64,000 bases of DNA from Viscum album (taxonomy: Eukaryota > Streptophyta > Magnoliopsida > Santalales > Viscaceae): positions 9,500,001 to 9,564,000 of the forward strand of contig OY728142.1 of assembly GCA_963277665.1 (NCBI GenBank), written 5' to 3'. A model generated the notes under the pieces. It saw nothing but the letters and a program-made list of their open reading frames with translations, searched no databases and was not told the DNA's origin. Position 1 is the stretch's first letter; every line of letters begins with the position of its first letter. Made by a program: the position numbers and the translations under genes. Positions 1-12,815 of this stretch are shown here, piece after piece.

Positions 1-1083
1 TTGGATCGTAACATATATAATTGAATGATAATTCATTATTTATATATAATGTTATTATTATAAAAAATTGTTCATCACATGTTATCGAATAAGAATGAAT
101 CATCATTTAGTGAATAAATACATTAATCTCAATAACCTCATGAAAAGATCAACATAAAACATTTCATAAATGGTTAACCTTATGAGCCTTCCAAAATATT
201 AAGATCCAAAACATTAAGAATAAGGATACTAAATTTCCAAAATGAACTAATCATGATTCCCAAAAACAACATTAATTATCTCTTAAAAATCTCATACCAA
301 ACATGTTAATACGTTTATCAGGTACTTTTTTGAAACATAGTACTATCATGAATTACCATTATACCATATTGAAAACATGAATTATTACATATTCATTAAA
401 TAAAATACAAATTGTTGGATATATTCCTTGAATCCCTATATATTTTATGCTCCTTGAATTATAGAATAAACTAATTTTAATTTAATCAATAAATAGTTCT
501 AAGGAATTTATTAATATAAAATTTACGTTATCTATATCAATCATCTCATTATCCCGACATCATTATCTTAGCATTATAAAAATAATAAGGGTAATCTTTC
601 TATAAATCGCATTTTTTACATCATGTTTTATTTGAAATTGAATCATTTTTCTTTTTCATCAGTACCATTTAACATACTCTTTCAAATTTATAATGATAAA
701 TTATTTATAAGTTTCATGAATTTCATGAATTATATTCTTTTACCAAAAATTTCTAGGATAAAAATATAGAATCACCATAATAATTCCACATCTTTTATTG
801 TAATATAATAATGTTAACCTTGATCTATTATCTATTTTTGAGGTAATATATCTTGACACATGGGTCATATATTTCCATATTTTCCCATATTTTTATCTTA
901 GAATCATTGTTCTTTGGACAATTATTTATTTACCTTGAAAGCATGAACATGTTGTAACTTTTCGCTAGACATGAGGATAATTTGTTTTTCTTTTAATCAT
1001 GTACCAGTGTATTTCCTTCAAGAGGTATTACATATTGGGAAATCATTTTTTACCTCTTTCCATTTATCCATTATGTGTATATC
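1..1083 (-). mobile_element. Left internal fragment of an old LTR element (element X), split by a later insertion
   Basis: No open reading frame of note. The stretch aligns by eye with the left halves of two other internal regions here: 18.8-19.75 kb (shared wording around 'ccttccaaaatatt' and 'ggatactaaatttccaaaat') and 31.66-32.6 kb. Those halves lie next to the 3' LTR of their elements, so this piece should be the 3' side of element X, whose 3' LTR lies left of the window. It is cut at 1083 by the element at 1084..12815 and resumes at 12816. I recognise no pol domain in it. Confidence 0.6.
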
Positions 1084-4000
1084 TATAAGGACTCGGCCTT
1101 AAACCTTACATAATATTAAATTAAATGAATAATTCACATTGAGGATATTTTCAGTTTTAAAGTTTTAGAGAATTATGAAATAACTATTATATCTAAAAAG
1201 ATTACAAAGTAGAAACTTCTACCCAATATCTATTTTCATTTTAAAATAAAAACTCTTGAAAAAAAGTCTTGTCTAGTTCCATATTTAAGACAACATGACT
1301 CTTTTTTGATCCCATCCTTCACCATATTCCACATTATGTATTGTGAAAAACAATTCAAAAATTTGTCATGAGCATAAAAAGCTCATTAAGGGATACACAA
1401 AGAAGGAAAATTGTTTGTTTTTCAAAACAACCAGTAAACCATGAATACTTTAACATAAGTAACACCGTTCACCTTTATGAAGTAGTCAATACTCTTCACT
1501 AAATAATATATCACTACTTACCCTTTTGTAACCAAAATATTACCGTAAAACTCAAATAAAGAACACATAACATATAAACGAAAACTTGGGACATAAAAAT
1601 ACTTAAATTAAATAACCATACGGTCGATTTCCACACATATCACTAAGTGGAATTGCTATATGGTCGACTTCCATACCCAATGCACTAGAGGTTATAACGT
1701 AACCACTCGTTATAGTTTTCATGGAACAACCATCATATGTTTTATCATGTAACCACCCATCAAATGTCCAAGTACCATCCCAACACATAAAATATTTCAA
1801 ATATAAACATTTCACTAATAAAATATCATTTGAATTCACAAGAAGTAATTTCACGATATTGAAATAAACAATCCATATTCATAAACCATTTAAAAAGTGA
1901 TTTATGAATCAAAGAGTCCCATACAACTTTGAATATTTTAATGAAATTATAATTTCAAAACATTAATGTCCATATAAATAAATACATAAAAACATTTTTA
2001 AAACACGGACATTTAAGAAAAAGATGAAGAATAATAAATCTTTAAAACGTTTAAAATGATATTTTAGTTAAAGAGTTTTTAACAAAATGAGAGACTCTTG
2101 AATATAAATAATTGAGGAATAAAATTTAATCAGAATATTATAATATAATGAGAATAAAGGGATTCATGATATAATATTTCAAAGGACAGTATATACACCA
2201 TATAACAGTGAATTGGTTCTTAATAATAATGAATTCTCAATGGAAATGTAAATTGAGATTAAATACCTTATAATGATGGTATCCTTAAATTAAGGATAAA
2301 TCAATCTAATAATTATGTGTGAAAAATATAAATACATCCAATATTAGTGGATATAAGTTGTTAAACAATACGAGTTCATTAACAAATATTCATAGGATAA
2401 CATATTCAGTAAGTACAAGTTGAACCCAAAGAATTGAAATTGGGTTAAGAAGTTCCCTTGTAAAAATTTGACAGCCTAACGGTGTCACATTAAAATTCAT
2501 AAAATGATTTGATGAGAAAAAAAGTGTATCTCATCACTTGGAAATAAATATTACATCAATAATGATATAGAATAACATATCCCAACATAATAAGATGTAA
2601 ATTAAAAAGACACAACAAAAATAAGTCTTTTAAAAAGAGGAGGGTGAAAGGTTCCCATACCGATTTGGTAACATAAAAAACATATTCCAAATGAAAGATG
2701 GATCATACAATGAATATGTAAATATTCATAAATGAAATTATATTACCCAAATAGTACAATAATGGAAAGTACATTCACTACAAAAAAGGAAAAAGTGGAA
2801 AATATAGCATGAATCTCACGGGAATAAAAAGTGAGATGAAACCCTTTACCACATTGTAATCAACTGAGCCATATGAACAATAGTTAATAACCACCAAATT
2901 AATAATATAATACCATGAATATAATGACAATAATTATAATATATATCAAATGTAAGTACAAAATACACCACATGTAGTGAATAAGTGGCGAACAATGGAA
3001 ATATCACGGAATTAAAAGTGAGATAAGAAAATCCCCTTACCTCGTTGTCCGACTTGACCCGTTCGTTCTTTAATCATTTGAATAATAAAATAATGTTAAT
3101 TTCAACTTGATTAAGAACCTTTTTAATGTATATTATTCATTTTATATTACTTATTACCATGTCATAAACATTATGTTATCATTTAAGTTAACAATGTTCG
3201 TTTTGTCGATATTTGGTACCTAAGTAAAAAAATGAATACCTTCTAGTTAAAAGTTGTTCATGTGGTTAGATATCCATTTTATTCAGAATTATATTAATGA
3301 ATTAGATATCATTTATATCATTTATATCCAGTATATACATGTATTTATAATTGTACATGACATTTAGAGGTAAGAAATGAAATGCACTGTTCATGGAGAC
3401 GTTAAGTCGTATGTACGCATGAATGCTACTTGCATTTCTATTTCTTATTTTAATGGAATTAGAAACATAATTATACATAGTTATATTTTAATTAAAGTAT
3501 AATAACATATAAAAAATTATTAACTTCATCCATTATACTTCCCATATAAGGCATTTACGATTCATATCACTTTGAGGGAGCGGTAGTCCGCACTTCCTCT
3601 AATGAGATTATCGTATTTACCCACAATGTTTACCATAAAGTATTTATATAAATGGAAAAATACCAAAGAATAAAGAAAACATAAACATAATATATATCAA
3701 ATATAAATACAGTTCCATCAAAATAGCCACCATGAGATGTGGTTGGAGATATTTAAACAATCATCGTTTCGTGAGGTGTTAGTTTTCCATCTACAGAAAC
3801 ATTATGTTCTTCACCCATTACATGGAGGTGTGTGTAAATGTAGTTAGAATCCTTATCATAACAACATTATAGTTTATTGAGGATACTTTTATTTTTACAA
3901 AATAAAGGAAAAAAAGTGTTTAGGGGTTGGAGAAGTAAAATAATGGGAAATAATTTAAGAGAGACTGTTACCTTAAATTTGAGTAACTCCCTTTGGTTTG

Positions 4001-5768
4001 AACCGTAGGACTTCTTGATGTTCCATATTCCTAAGTTATGCCTTCTAGGAGGAGGATAGGGATTTAGGGAGCTTAATTGGCCAGAGTTTGGATGAGACAA
4101 GAGTCTTGAGAGGTGTGTGGAATTCGTTAGAAGTGGTCTACTTTTATAATGGAGAGGAGGGGCTCTTTAGGAAAGTGTGATTAAATTATTTTATTATATA
4201 ACTCTATTTGGTTTGTAAATGTCCACAAAATCATTAAATTTTTAGATAAGATGACTCATAGTCGAAATAATATCATCCAATAGGAATTGGACTGGTTTTT
4301 GATGTTATTTTAATATTTATAATCTTATTTATTTAAATCTTTTATTAATGAGGTAAATACTACATCAATATTGTGTCATAAAAAAATTAATTTATGTGAT
4401 GTCTAAAAATTATAAAAAAATAACATGATGTAGGAAATAATTTTATATTTACAATGAATATGTATAGTCGAAAATATAATTTATATGACAACATATAAAA
4501 TTGAATTTTCTAAAAGAATTTTGTTTGTGTCGTTTTTGCATTTAAATTAAATTAATTAATCACAAGTGTCATTATCTTTCATAAGTGGTTCCATGTGGTC
4601 CCACAATAGACCCAAATATTCCCATGATCGGAAATTATTCATCCAATAAGGTTAGAACAAGTGTTAAGGAAATTTTGAATTATTATAATATTCTTTTAAC
4701 CATGAATTACCCTATTTACCTTTAACCGCAGTAAATAAAAGTCAAAAGTTACTAATCACCAAAAATTATTTTCATCTTCTTAAACCACATTTTACTTGTT
4801 GATAACAACAATATATGATGGATTTTTAACATTAATTTCACAGAAGTGGTAAATTTTAATTTAAATGAAAAATTCATTTTTTTAACTACTACTAAGTGGT
4901 TTCACTATTCATCCAAAATTGATGTTTTCCAAAAAAATACCAAAAATTCAGCCAAAGATATATTAGATATTCCGAATTAAAAAATGATATCTATTTTACC
5001 AAATTATAAACATAGAAGTGGCATTAATTAATTTTAAAATTAATTCATGTTATCAAAACAAAGAATGTGTTTTTAAGAAACAATAACTATCAAAAGATTG
5101 ATACATGTTTCTGTCAAATTTCAAAGTGGAAATAATTCCAATTACCAACATTGGATTAAATGGAAAAAATACTTTCTAATTACACTTTATAAGAAATTAA
5201 AAATATAATCTAACCATTTAAATATATTATATTAAAAATGAATTTTGAATTAAAATACAATATTTTTCACTATTCACTAAAAAATGAACATTATCAGAAA
5301 AATACCAAACAATTACCCAAAGTAAAATTTTATGTCCCCATTCTAAATAAGGATTTTATTTAGTAAATTAGAATTTATTAAAGTGTTCAAAACTATATTT
5401 AATGAGGGTTTACTATTAAAAGGTGGTAAATCGACCTTTTAATGTAAATTATGCTTAAAATTAGATCCATTCACATTTTAAGCTTCTATGCTTTATTATA
5501 TAAATGTAAATACATTTAACAAACATGTATAATCATATTGTAGTTTGTTTTTTTTCATTACCACCAATAAAATTGCTAACATTTAACTACCATTTAAAAT
5601 AATAATATTATATTATTAGTGTGCAACGTAAGATTTACAAGAAACCCGTTGTTGCGTATCAGGTATGCTATCAATCATAACAACCCCTTTAAAGTAAAAT
5701 TAATTTTTAATTCAAAAATATTATTAAATATGAAAATTTCATATTCTTTATTTATCCAAGATGTTACA
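1084..5768 (-). repeat. LTR-A: 3' LTR of element AB (4685 bp)
   Basis: It starts 'tataaggactcgg' and ends 'gatgttaca', the decayed counterparts of the TGTAAC...GTTACA termini of the young element. It matches LTR-B (8146..12815) over its whole length. On the sense (minus) strand it keeps a TATA box at 4142..4148 and a splice-donor-like GT at 3970..3971. It also carries diverged GC-richer islands near 3392, 3575 and 3770. The rest is AT-rich and non-coding; the short open frames inside it (1603..1854, 3867..4100) lack support as genes. Confidence 0.8.
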
Positions 5769-5781
5769 TCCTTCCCCCCTT
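5769..5781 (-). other. Polypurine tract of element AB
   Basis: The plus-strand run 'tccttcccccct' directly follows the LTR-A end, so the sense strand reads a purine tract just upstream of the 3' LTR. This is the expected place for priming second-strand synthesis, and it matches the position of the tract in the young element. Confidence 0.65.
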
Positions 5782-6730
5782 TTGGGAAATTGCGTCCTCA
5801 CAATTCTAAAATTGGGATCATTAACTTCATTGAAAGCCTCACATCAAAAAAAGAGTCATTAAAACTATCACTTTAAAATAAGGTTAGATAAGTAAAAAGG
5901 TTACCCGAGACAATAGATACTAGGATTACATGAAAACATGGATATGGGGGAGAAAAAAAACCCATCATGTTCTGATGTAGAGTGACAGAAAACACGTTTT
6001 GGATAAAGTTAACCACTAGAAAATCACAAACTTATGATGGGTTAAACAGTCTTTTATTCCCCAGTAGGAAAAGGTTACTAAAAAGGTTTTTATTTTTAGT
6101 TACTTTTCATTGAGGAATTTATTTATGAGATTAAATAAAAACATAAGGAAATATACTTACTTGTATTGTAGACATTCATCTTTTACTATATTTCTAACAC
6201 AAACTCATATTTTCTACAAATGATGAATGTTCATGATGATTTTTTTTCACATTAAGATCACAATAATCATCTTCGAGAGAATCACATATTCCAAAAAAGA
6301 TGAACTATATATTTCTCATGTCTTTAGACCTTATCCAAAACCAAAATTGTTAGCCCCAGATCATATATTCTCCAAAAAGGATAACCTTTTACAAAAATAA
6401 AAACTACTCTTAATCTCCAAAATTTGTCAAACAAAACTCAAAGTTCAACAAAGACAATTCAATAAACAGATGTCCATAAAATTATTCAATGTAATCTAGA
6501 TAATGATTGAAACCCAAATCTCAAAAGGATCTAGTCACATAGTCTTCCAAGATAAATCTTAACATTTACCTCCAAATAACATCATTTACTCTTAAAGTCT
6601 CATATTGAAAAGTAATTAACATAATCACGTATCCTCCATGATATGTTAATAATATCCATAGATAACCCAAAATCAACTTATTATTGATTCATAAAATAAT
6701 ATAATGAAAAATAATTAGTCATACAAACCA

Positions 6731-6853
6731 GGGACATCACGTAGTCCAGTGGTAGGAGATAAATATCCATCACACTTTGGTTATGGGTTCAATTCCTGCA
6801 TCTTTGTCCGACGCAGCTGGTTGTCACACGACCCGCATTTTGTCCTTTTTTTC
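6731..6853 (+). mobile_element. tRNA-derived SINE (probable)
   Basis: A box-A-like sequence (TAGTCCAGTGG, 6742..6752) and a box-B sequence (GGTTCAATTCC, 6786..6796) are 44 bp apart start to start, the spacing of a pol III type 2 promoter in tRNAs and tRNA-derived SINEs. The cloverleaf does not close (no convincing anticodon or acceptor stem), and an unrelated GC-richer body (6800..6840) follows, ending in a T run (6846..6852). It is visibly less AT-rich than its surroundings. I could not find a clear target duplication, so the ends are approximate. Confidence 0.6.
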
Positions 6854-7445
6854 AAAAACTATATAATTTTATAGCATTCCCAAAAAGAGTTAATGTTATC
6901 AAAAATAACCATAAAATGTTTTAACCATGATGTTTTTCTTATAACATCCATTTTTCATCACAAAAATGTATTAACCTATAATCTCCTCAAATTCAAGGAT
7001 CATATAAACCCAAATGGTTCTTTATAACTATATCCACAAAATAAAAGATAATTATTCCTTGAATAAAATTATTCATATATCAAACTTCAGGGTTACACAT
7101 ACTATAAAAATTATTCTAATCTACTTCTCATCATCAAAGGAGACTTAATAATTTTAAGCATTTCAACATCCTAAAATATACTATAACACATGAATCCCAT
7201 ATATGTTGACTTCTAATTCATTCAAAAATATTCATGATCCATTAACCATTCATTTCCAAATTATTCGGAAGTAATTCATTCCGACAAACAATATCATGAA
7301 TCATATACTAAGATTCAATAATTTTAAAACATATGTTAAGAAATAATCTATACCTTTAATTGTTCATGGACTGTTTCATCATCCTCAATTTAAATGTCAT
7401 TAGGTATTAGTAAAAAATATTTCTATGACCATGGTGATCCCATTC

Positions 7446-7690
7446 CTAAAACTTTTTCATAGGACATGTGTTCATATAATGACCATGCACACCACATTTA
7501 CAACATTCAATTGATCCCTCAGAAAGAACTTATTTCCCTTTTATAGAGTCAACTGGATGTTTCCTTTTTCCATGGAAGGTTCTTGCTTTATGACCTTCAT
7601 TTCCACATCTATATAATCTTCCCGTCCCTTTGAAACATTTTCCTATGTGTTTCTTTCCTCATCCTTGATACATAGGTTTTTGAACATTAA
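7446..7690 (-). pseudogene. gag: gag nucleocapsid (zinc-knuckle) remnant in element AB
   Basis: On the minus strand the order of three metal-binding motifs seen in the young element's gag is still readable. First comes a GKKHIGKC-type motif (about 7637..7661). Next is a knuckle reading LYRCGNEGHKARTF (7575..7616), in which the first and last cysteines are lost. Third is an intact C-x2-C-x4-H-x4-C knuckle, CCKCGVHGHYMNTC (7464..7505), ending near a TAG stop at 7446..7448. A TGA and a frameshift interrupt the stretch, so it is not translatable as one protein. In the family, this region binds genomic RNA inside the virus-like particle. The motif order matches that of the gag at 51.4-51.6 kb. Confidence 0.75.
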
Positions 7691-8132
7691 TACATTTATG
7701 ATTATTACCTAAACATCCACGGGGATTTGTTTCTCGCATAATAATGCTTTATAAAAATCACCAAGGTTCAAGTGTTCAATCATGACTCCAGATAGTTGGT
7801 TAAGAATAACCACAAGAGTTCTCATTGTAGCTCACATTTCATTTAATTACATATTCAGAAAACCATCATAGTTTTCTTCACATTCATTGTTATTTTTATT
7901 CTTGATAGATCCAACCATTGACAAAAACCAGAAAGGTAAGTTTGAGTATATTAGTAAAATCATCCTATAATATCTTATGAGGAGGGTAAGTACTAATATA
8001 TTCTTATTCATGTTATCATAAACACATTCACTTTATTTAAATTAACTATGCTTTTTTCTAAACTCCTAACCATTATGGTAATGTTACTTATGCTTAAATA
8101 ATACCCTTACCTCTAATGTTATCTAAACCGAC

Positions 8133-8143
8133 CTCTGATACAA
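8133..8143 (-). other. Primer-binding site of element AB (initiator-Met tRNA type)
   Basis: The plus strand reads CTCTGATACAA two bases before LTR-B. The minus strand therefore matches the 3' end complement of plant initiator-Met tRNA with one mismatch. The same variant occurs in the young element at 52938..52948. Confidence 0.75.
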
Positions 8144-8145
8144 AC

Positions 8146-11100
8146 TATAAGGACCCAGAATTAACCTTACATAATATTTAATTAAATGAATAATTCACAT
8201 TGAGGATCTTTTCTGGTTTAGAGTTTAAGAGTATTAAGACATAATTATTACATCTCAAAATATTACAAAGAATAAACATCTACCCAGTATATATTTACTT
8301 CATAAAAAAAACTCTTGAAAAAAAATTCATGTCCATTTCCATATTTAAGATAACATGACTTTTCCTTGATCCCATCCTTGACCCTATTCCGCATTAAGTA
8401 CTATGAAAAACATTTAAAAAACATGGGATGATAATAAAAAGCTCATTAAGGGATACACAAAAAAGGAAATCTATTTTTTTTAAAACAATAAGAAAACCAT
8501 GAATCCTTTAACATATGTAATAATTTTCACTTTTATGAAGTAGTAAATACTCTTTATTGATTAAAAGATCACTACATACCCTTTTGTAACCAAAAGATAA
8601 CCATAAAACTCATATAAAGAACACATAGCATATAAAGGTAACTTGGGGCGTTAACATACTTAAATGGAATAACCATGCGGTCGACATCCACACATATCAC
8701 TAAATGGAATAGCCATATGGCCGACTTCCATACCCAATGCATTGGAGGATATAACGTAACCACCTGTATTGGTTTTCACGTATCCACCCATCATATGGAT
8801 TATCACGTAACAGCACCTAAAATTTCCATGTACCATCACAACACATAAAATATTGAAAATATAAAAATTTCACTAATAACATTTCATTTTAAGTCTAAAG
8901 AAGTGATTTCAAGATAATGAAATAATAGATCCATTTTCATTAACCATTTAAAAAGATAGTTCTGAATCAATGTGTGCCATACCACTTTGAAGCTTTTAAT
9001 GGAATTTTAATTTCAAATAATTATTGTTCATATAAATAAATACTGAAAAAGATTTTTAAAACATGTAAATTATAGATAAATATTTAGAATATTAAATATT
9101 TAAAATATTTTAAATGAAATTTTAGTTAAAGTGTTTTTACCAAGATGAGAGACTCTTGAATACAAATAATTGGGGAATAACATTTCATCAGAACATTATA
9201 ATAACATGAGAATAAATGGATTCATGGTATAATATTTCAAAGGACAGTATATAAACCATATAAGTGTGAATTGGTGCATAATAATAATGATGTCTCAATG
9301 GAAATGTAAATTGAGATGAAAACCCTTATAAAGATGGTGTCCTTAAATTAAGGATAAATCAATCTCATAGTTATGTGTGAAAAATAAAAATACACCCAAT
9401 ATATTTGGATATTAAGTATAAAAAAATCTGAGGTCATTCACACATTTTCATTGGATGACATATTCAATAAGTACAAGTTGAATCCAAAGAATTGAAATTG
9501 GGTTAAGAAGTTTCCTTTTAAAAATTTGACATCCTAACGGCGTAACATTAAAATTCAGAAAATGAGTTGATGAGAAAAAAATGGTATATCATCACTTTTA
9601 ACTAAATTTTACATCAATAAGGATATAGAAGAACACATCCCAACATAATAAGATGTAAATTAAAAGACCCAAAAAAAAGAAGTCTTTTAAAAAGAGGATG
9701 GTGAAAGGTTCCGTTACCGATTTGGTAACTTACAAAACATACGCCACAACAATGAAGGATCATAAAATGAAGATGTAAATAATCATAATTGAATTTATAT
9801 TACACAAATAGTACAATAATGGTCATTACATACACCATACAAAAGGAAATAGTGGAAAATAATGCATGAATCTCATGGGAATAAAAAGTGAGATGAAACC
9901 CTTTACCACGTTGTAATCAACTGAGTCATAAAACCAAAATTTAATAACCACCAAATTAATAATATAATAGCATAAATATAATATCATTAATGATAATATA
10001 TATCAAATGTAAGTACACAATATACCACATGAAATGAATAAGTGGTGAACAATGGAAATCTAACTGAATTAAAAGTGAGATAAGAAAGTCCCCTTACCCC
10101 GTTGTCTAACTAGACCTGTTTGTTCATTAATCTCCTGAATGATAAACTAATGTTAATTTACACTTGGTTAAGAACATTTTAAAAGTTTAATATTACTTTT
10201 ATATTACTTATTACCATGTTATAAACATTATGTAATCATTTAAGTTAATAATGTCCGTTTTGTCGATATTTGGTACTTGAGTAAAAAAATGAACACCTTA
10301 TAATTACAAGTTGTTCATGTGGTAAGATATCCATTATCTTCATAATTATGATAAAAATTTATATTTTATATATATCATATATATTCATTATATACATGTA
10401 TTTATAATGTTACATAACATTTAGAGGTAAGAAATGAAATGCCCAGTTCATGGAGACAGTTAGTCGTACGTACGCATGACCGCTACTTCCATTTCTATTT
10501 ATTATTTCAATGAAATTAAAAACATAATTATACATAGTTATATTATAATTCCACTATAATAAAATATATAATATTATTAACTCATCCTTTATATGTCAAA
10601 TATTAGGCATTAATGATTCATATCACTTTGAGAGGGCGGTAGTCTGTGCTTCCTCTAATGAGATTATCGTATTTACCCACAATGGAAAGCATAAAGTATT
10701 TATATAAATGGAAAAATACATAAGCATAAAGAAAACATAAAAATAATATATATCATATATAAACACAGATGCATCATAATGTCCACCATGGGTGGCGATT
10801 CAAGATATTTGTACAATCATCGTTTCGTGAGGCGTTAGTTTTCCATCCATAGAAACATTATGTTCTTCACCCATTGAATGGAGGTGGGTGTATGTTTATA
10901 TAGAATACTTCTCATAAAAACATCCTAGTCTATTGAGGATACTGTTTTTCTTACAAAATATAAGAATAAAACGAGGTTAGGGGTTGGAGAAGTAAAATAA
11001 TGTAAAACAATTTAATAGAATCTGTTACCTTTAATTTGGGTAACTCCCTTTGGTTTGAACCAAAAGACTTATTGAAGTGACTTCTACCTAAGGTGAGGCT

Positions 11101-12815
11101 TCTAGGATAAGGATAGGGATGTAGGGAGCTTAATTGGGCAGTGTTTGGACAATCCAAAAGTCTTGAGAGGTGTATGAAATTGGATATAAGTGGTCTTCTT
11201 TTATAAGAGATATGAGGGGCCCTTTAGAAAAGTGTGATAAAATTATTTTATTATAATGATATTAGGTTTTGAAATGTCTAAAAATCATTAACGTCGAATA
11301 TAAGATGACTTGAAGTAGAATTAATATCATCTAATAGGAATTGGATAGTTTTTTTATGTTATTTTAATATTTATAAACTTATTTATTTAAATCATTTATT
11401 AATGAGGTAAATACTAGATCATTATTGTGTCATAAATAATTTAATATATGTGATGTCTAAAAATTATAAAAAAATACCATGATGTAGGATATAGTTTTAT
11501 ATTTCCAATTAATATTTGTATTCAATAATATAATATATATAACACCATATAAAAATTAATTTACTAAAAGAGTTTTGTTTGTCTCATTTTTTCCTTTACA
11601 TTAAATTAATTACTCTAAAGTGTCATTATCTTTCATAAGTGGCTCCATGTGGTCCCAAAATAGACCCAAAGATGCCCATGGTCGGAAACTATTAATAAAA
11701 TAATTTTAGAACAAGTGTTAAGGTAATTTTGATATATTATAATATTCTTTTAACCTTAAATTACACTATTTACCTTTAACCGCGGTAAATAAAAGTCCAA
11801 AGTTACTATTCAAAAAAAATTATTTTCAACTTATTTAAGCACATTTTACTTCTTGATAAAAACCATGTATGTAGAATTTTATAAATTCAATTCACATAAG
11901 TGGAAACTCTTCATTGAAATATAAATTCCAGTTCTTTTAACTACTACTAAGTTGTTTCACAATTCATCAAAAAATTGAAGTTTTTCAGAAAAATACAAAC
12001 ATTTCAGCCTAAGATATATTTTATATTCTGAAATCCAAAATTATTTCTATTTTACCAAATTCTAAACAAATAAGTGGCATTAATTAATTTTAAAATTTAT
12101 TCTCGTTATAAAAAAGGGTGTTTTTAAGAAACAATAACTATCAAAAGATTGATACTTGTTTATGTCAAATTTCAAAGTGAAATTAATTTCAACGACCAAC
12201 ATTGGATTAAATGGTAAAAATATATTTTAATTAAAATTTAAAATCAATTAAAAATCTAATCTAAACATATAAATAAATTAGATTAAAAAGGACTTTTGAA
12301 TTAAAATACAATATTTTCACTATTCATTAAAAATGAACATTATCAGAAAAATACCAAAAAATTACCCAAAGTTAAATTTGATGTCCCCATTCTAAAGAAG
12401 GATTGTATTTGGTAAATTATAATTTTATAAACTGACCAAAACTATATTTAAAAAGTGTTCTCCATTAAAGGCGGTAAATCAACATTTTAATGTAAATTAT
12501 GCTTAAAATTAGATTCATTTATATTTTAAGCCTCTAACATTTATTCGATAAATGTAAATACATTTAACAAACATGTATAATCGTATTGTAGTTAGTTTTT
12601 TTCATTCTCTCCAAAACAACGGCTATGAGTTAACTACCATTTAAAATAATAGTATTATATTATTAGTGCACAACGTATGATTTCAAAGAAACCTGTAGTT
12701 GCCTATCGGGTACACTATCGAACAAAGAATCCCCTTTAATATAAAATTAACATTTAATTCACTAATATTAATAAATATTAAAATTTTATATTCTTCATTT
12801 ATCTGGGATGTTACA
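8146..12815 (-). repeat. LTR-B: 5' LTR of element AB (4670 bp)
   Basis: Full-length partner of LTR-A. It starts 'tataaggaccc' right after the PBS and ends 'gatgttaca'. Sense-strand signals are a TATA box at 11199..11205 and an AAG/GTAACAG splice-donor-like site with its GT at 11027..11028, 171 bp apart as in LTR-A. Diverged GC islands lie near 10455, 10635 and 10825. The small frames at 8572..8763, 10951..11157 and 12699..12893 are not supported. The one at 10951 resembles 3867..4100 only because the LTRs are homologous, and it opens with TTG, not ATG. Confidence 0.8.

Larger units (their letters stand above)
5769..8145 (-). mobile_element. Internal region of element AB: gag remnant plus non-coding DNA
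   Basis: About 1.6 kb next to the 3' LTR (5769..7400) shows no coding signal, but resembles the matching parts of the internals at 18.1 kb and 31.1 kb. A SINE lies inside it at 6731..6853. From 7446 to 7690 the minus strand holds a decayed gag zinc-knuckle region. From there to 8145 is leader or gag-like sequence ending in the PBS. The absence of pol in several sister internals suggests that its loss preceded spread of the family. Confidence 0.7.
1084..12815 (-). mobile_element. Old non-autonomous LTR retrotransposon (element AB), nested in element X
   Basis: Two directly repeated LTRs (1084..5768 and 8146..12815) flank a 2377-bp internal region. Going down the minus strand the order is 5' LTR (right), PBS, leader, gag remnant, non-coding stretch, purine tract, 3' LTR (left). 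Flanking 5-mers are ATATC (1079..1083) and GTATC (12816..12820), a target duplication with one mismatch, which supports a single insertion. The LTRs differ by roughly 15-20 % in the stretch I compared, so the copy is old. Protease, RT, RNase H and integrase are missing, and the 2.4 kb interior has no room for them. It must have depended on a related autonomous element such as the one at 44191..56713. Confidence 0.78.

Noticed and set aside
3867..4100. Conserved small protein in LTRs (3867..4100, 10951..11157, 46042..46233, 54799..54993)
   Set aside because: The similarity follows nucleotide homology of the LTRs. The old copies open with TTG and the young frame differs. The splice-donor-like site falls inside it.
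6731..6810. Possible functional tRNA gene
   Set aside because: Box A and box B are present, but the acceptor and anticodon stems do not pair and no anticodon loop can be placed. A SINE explains it better.
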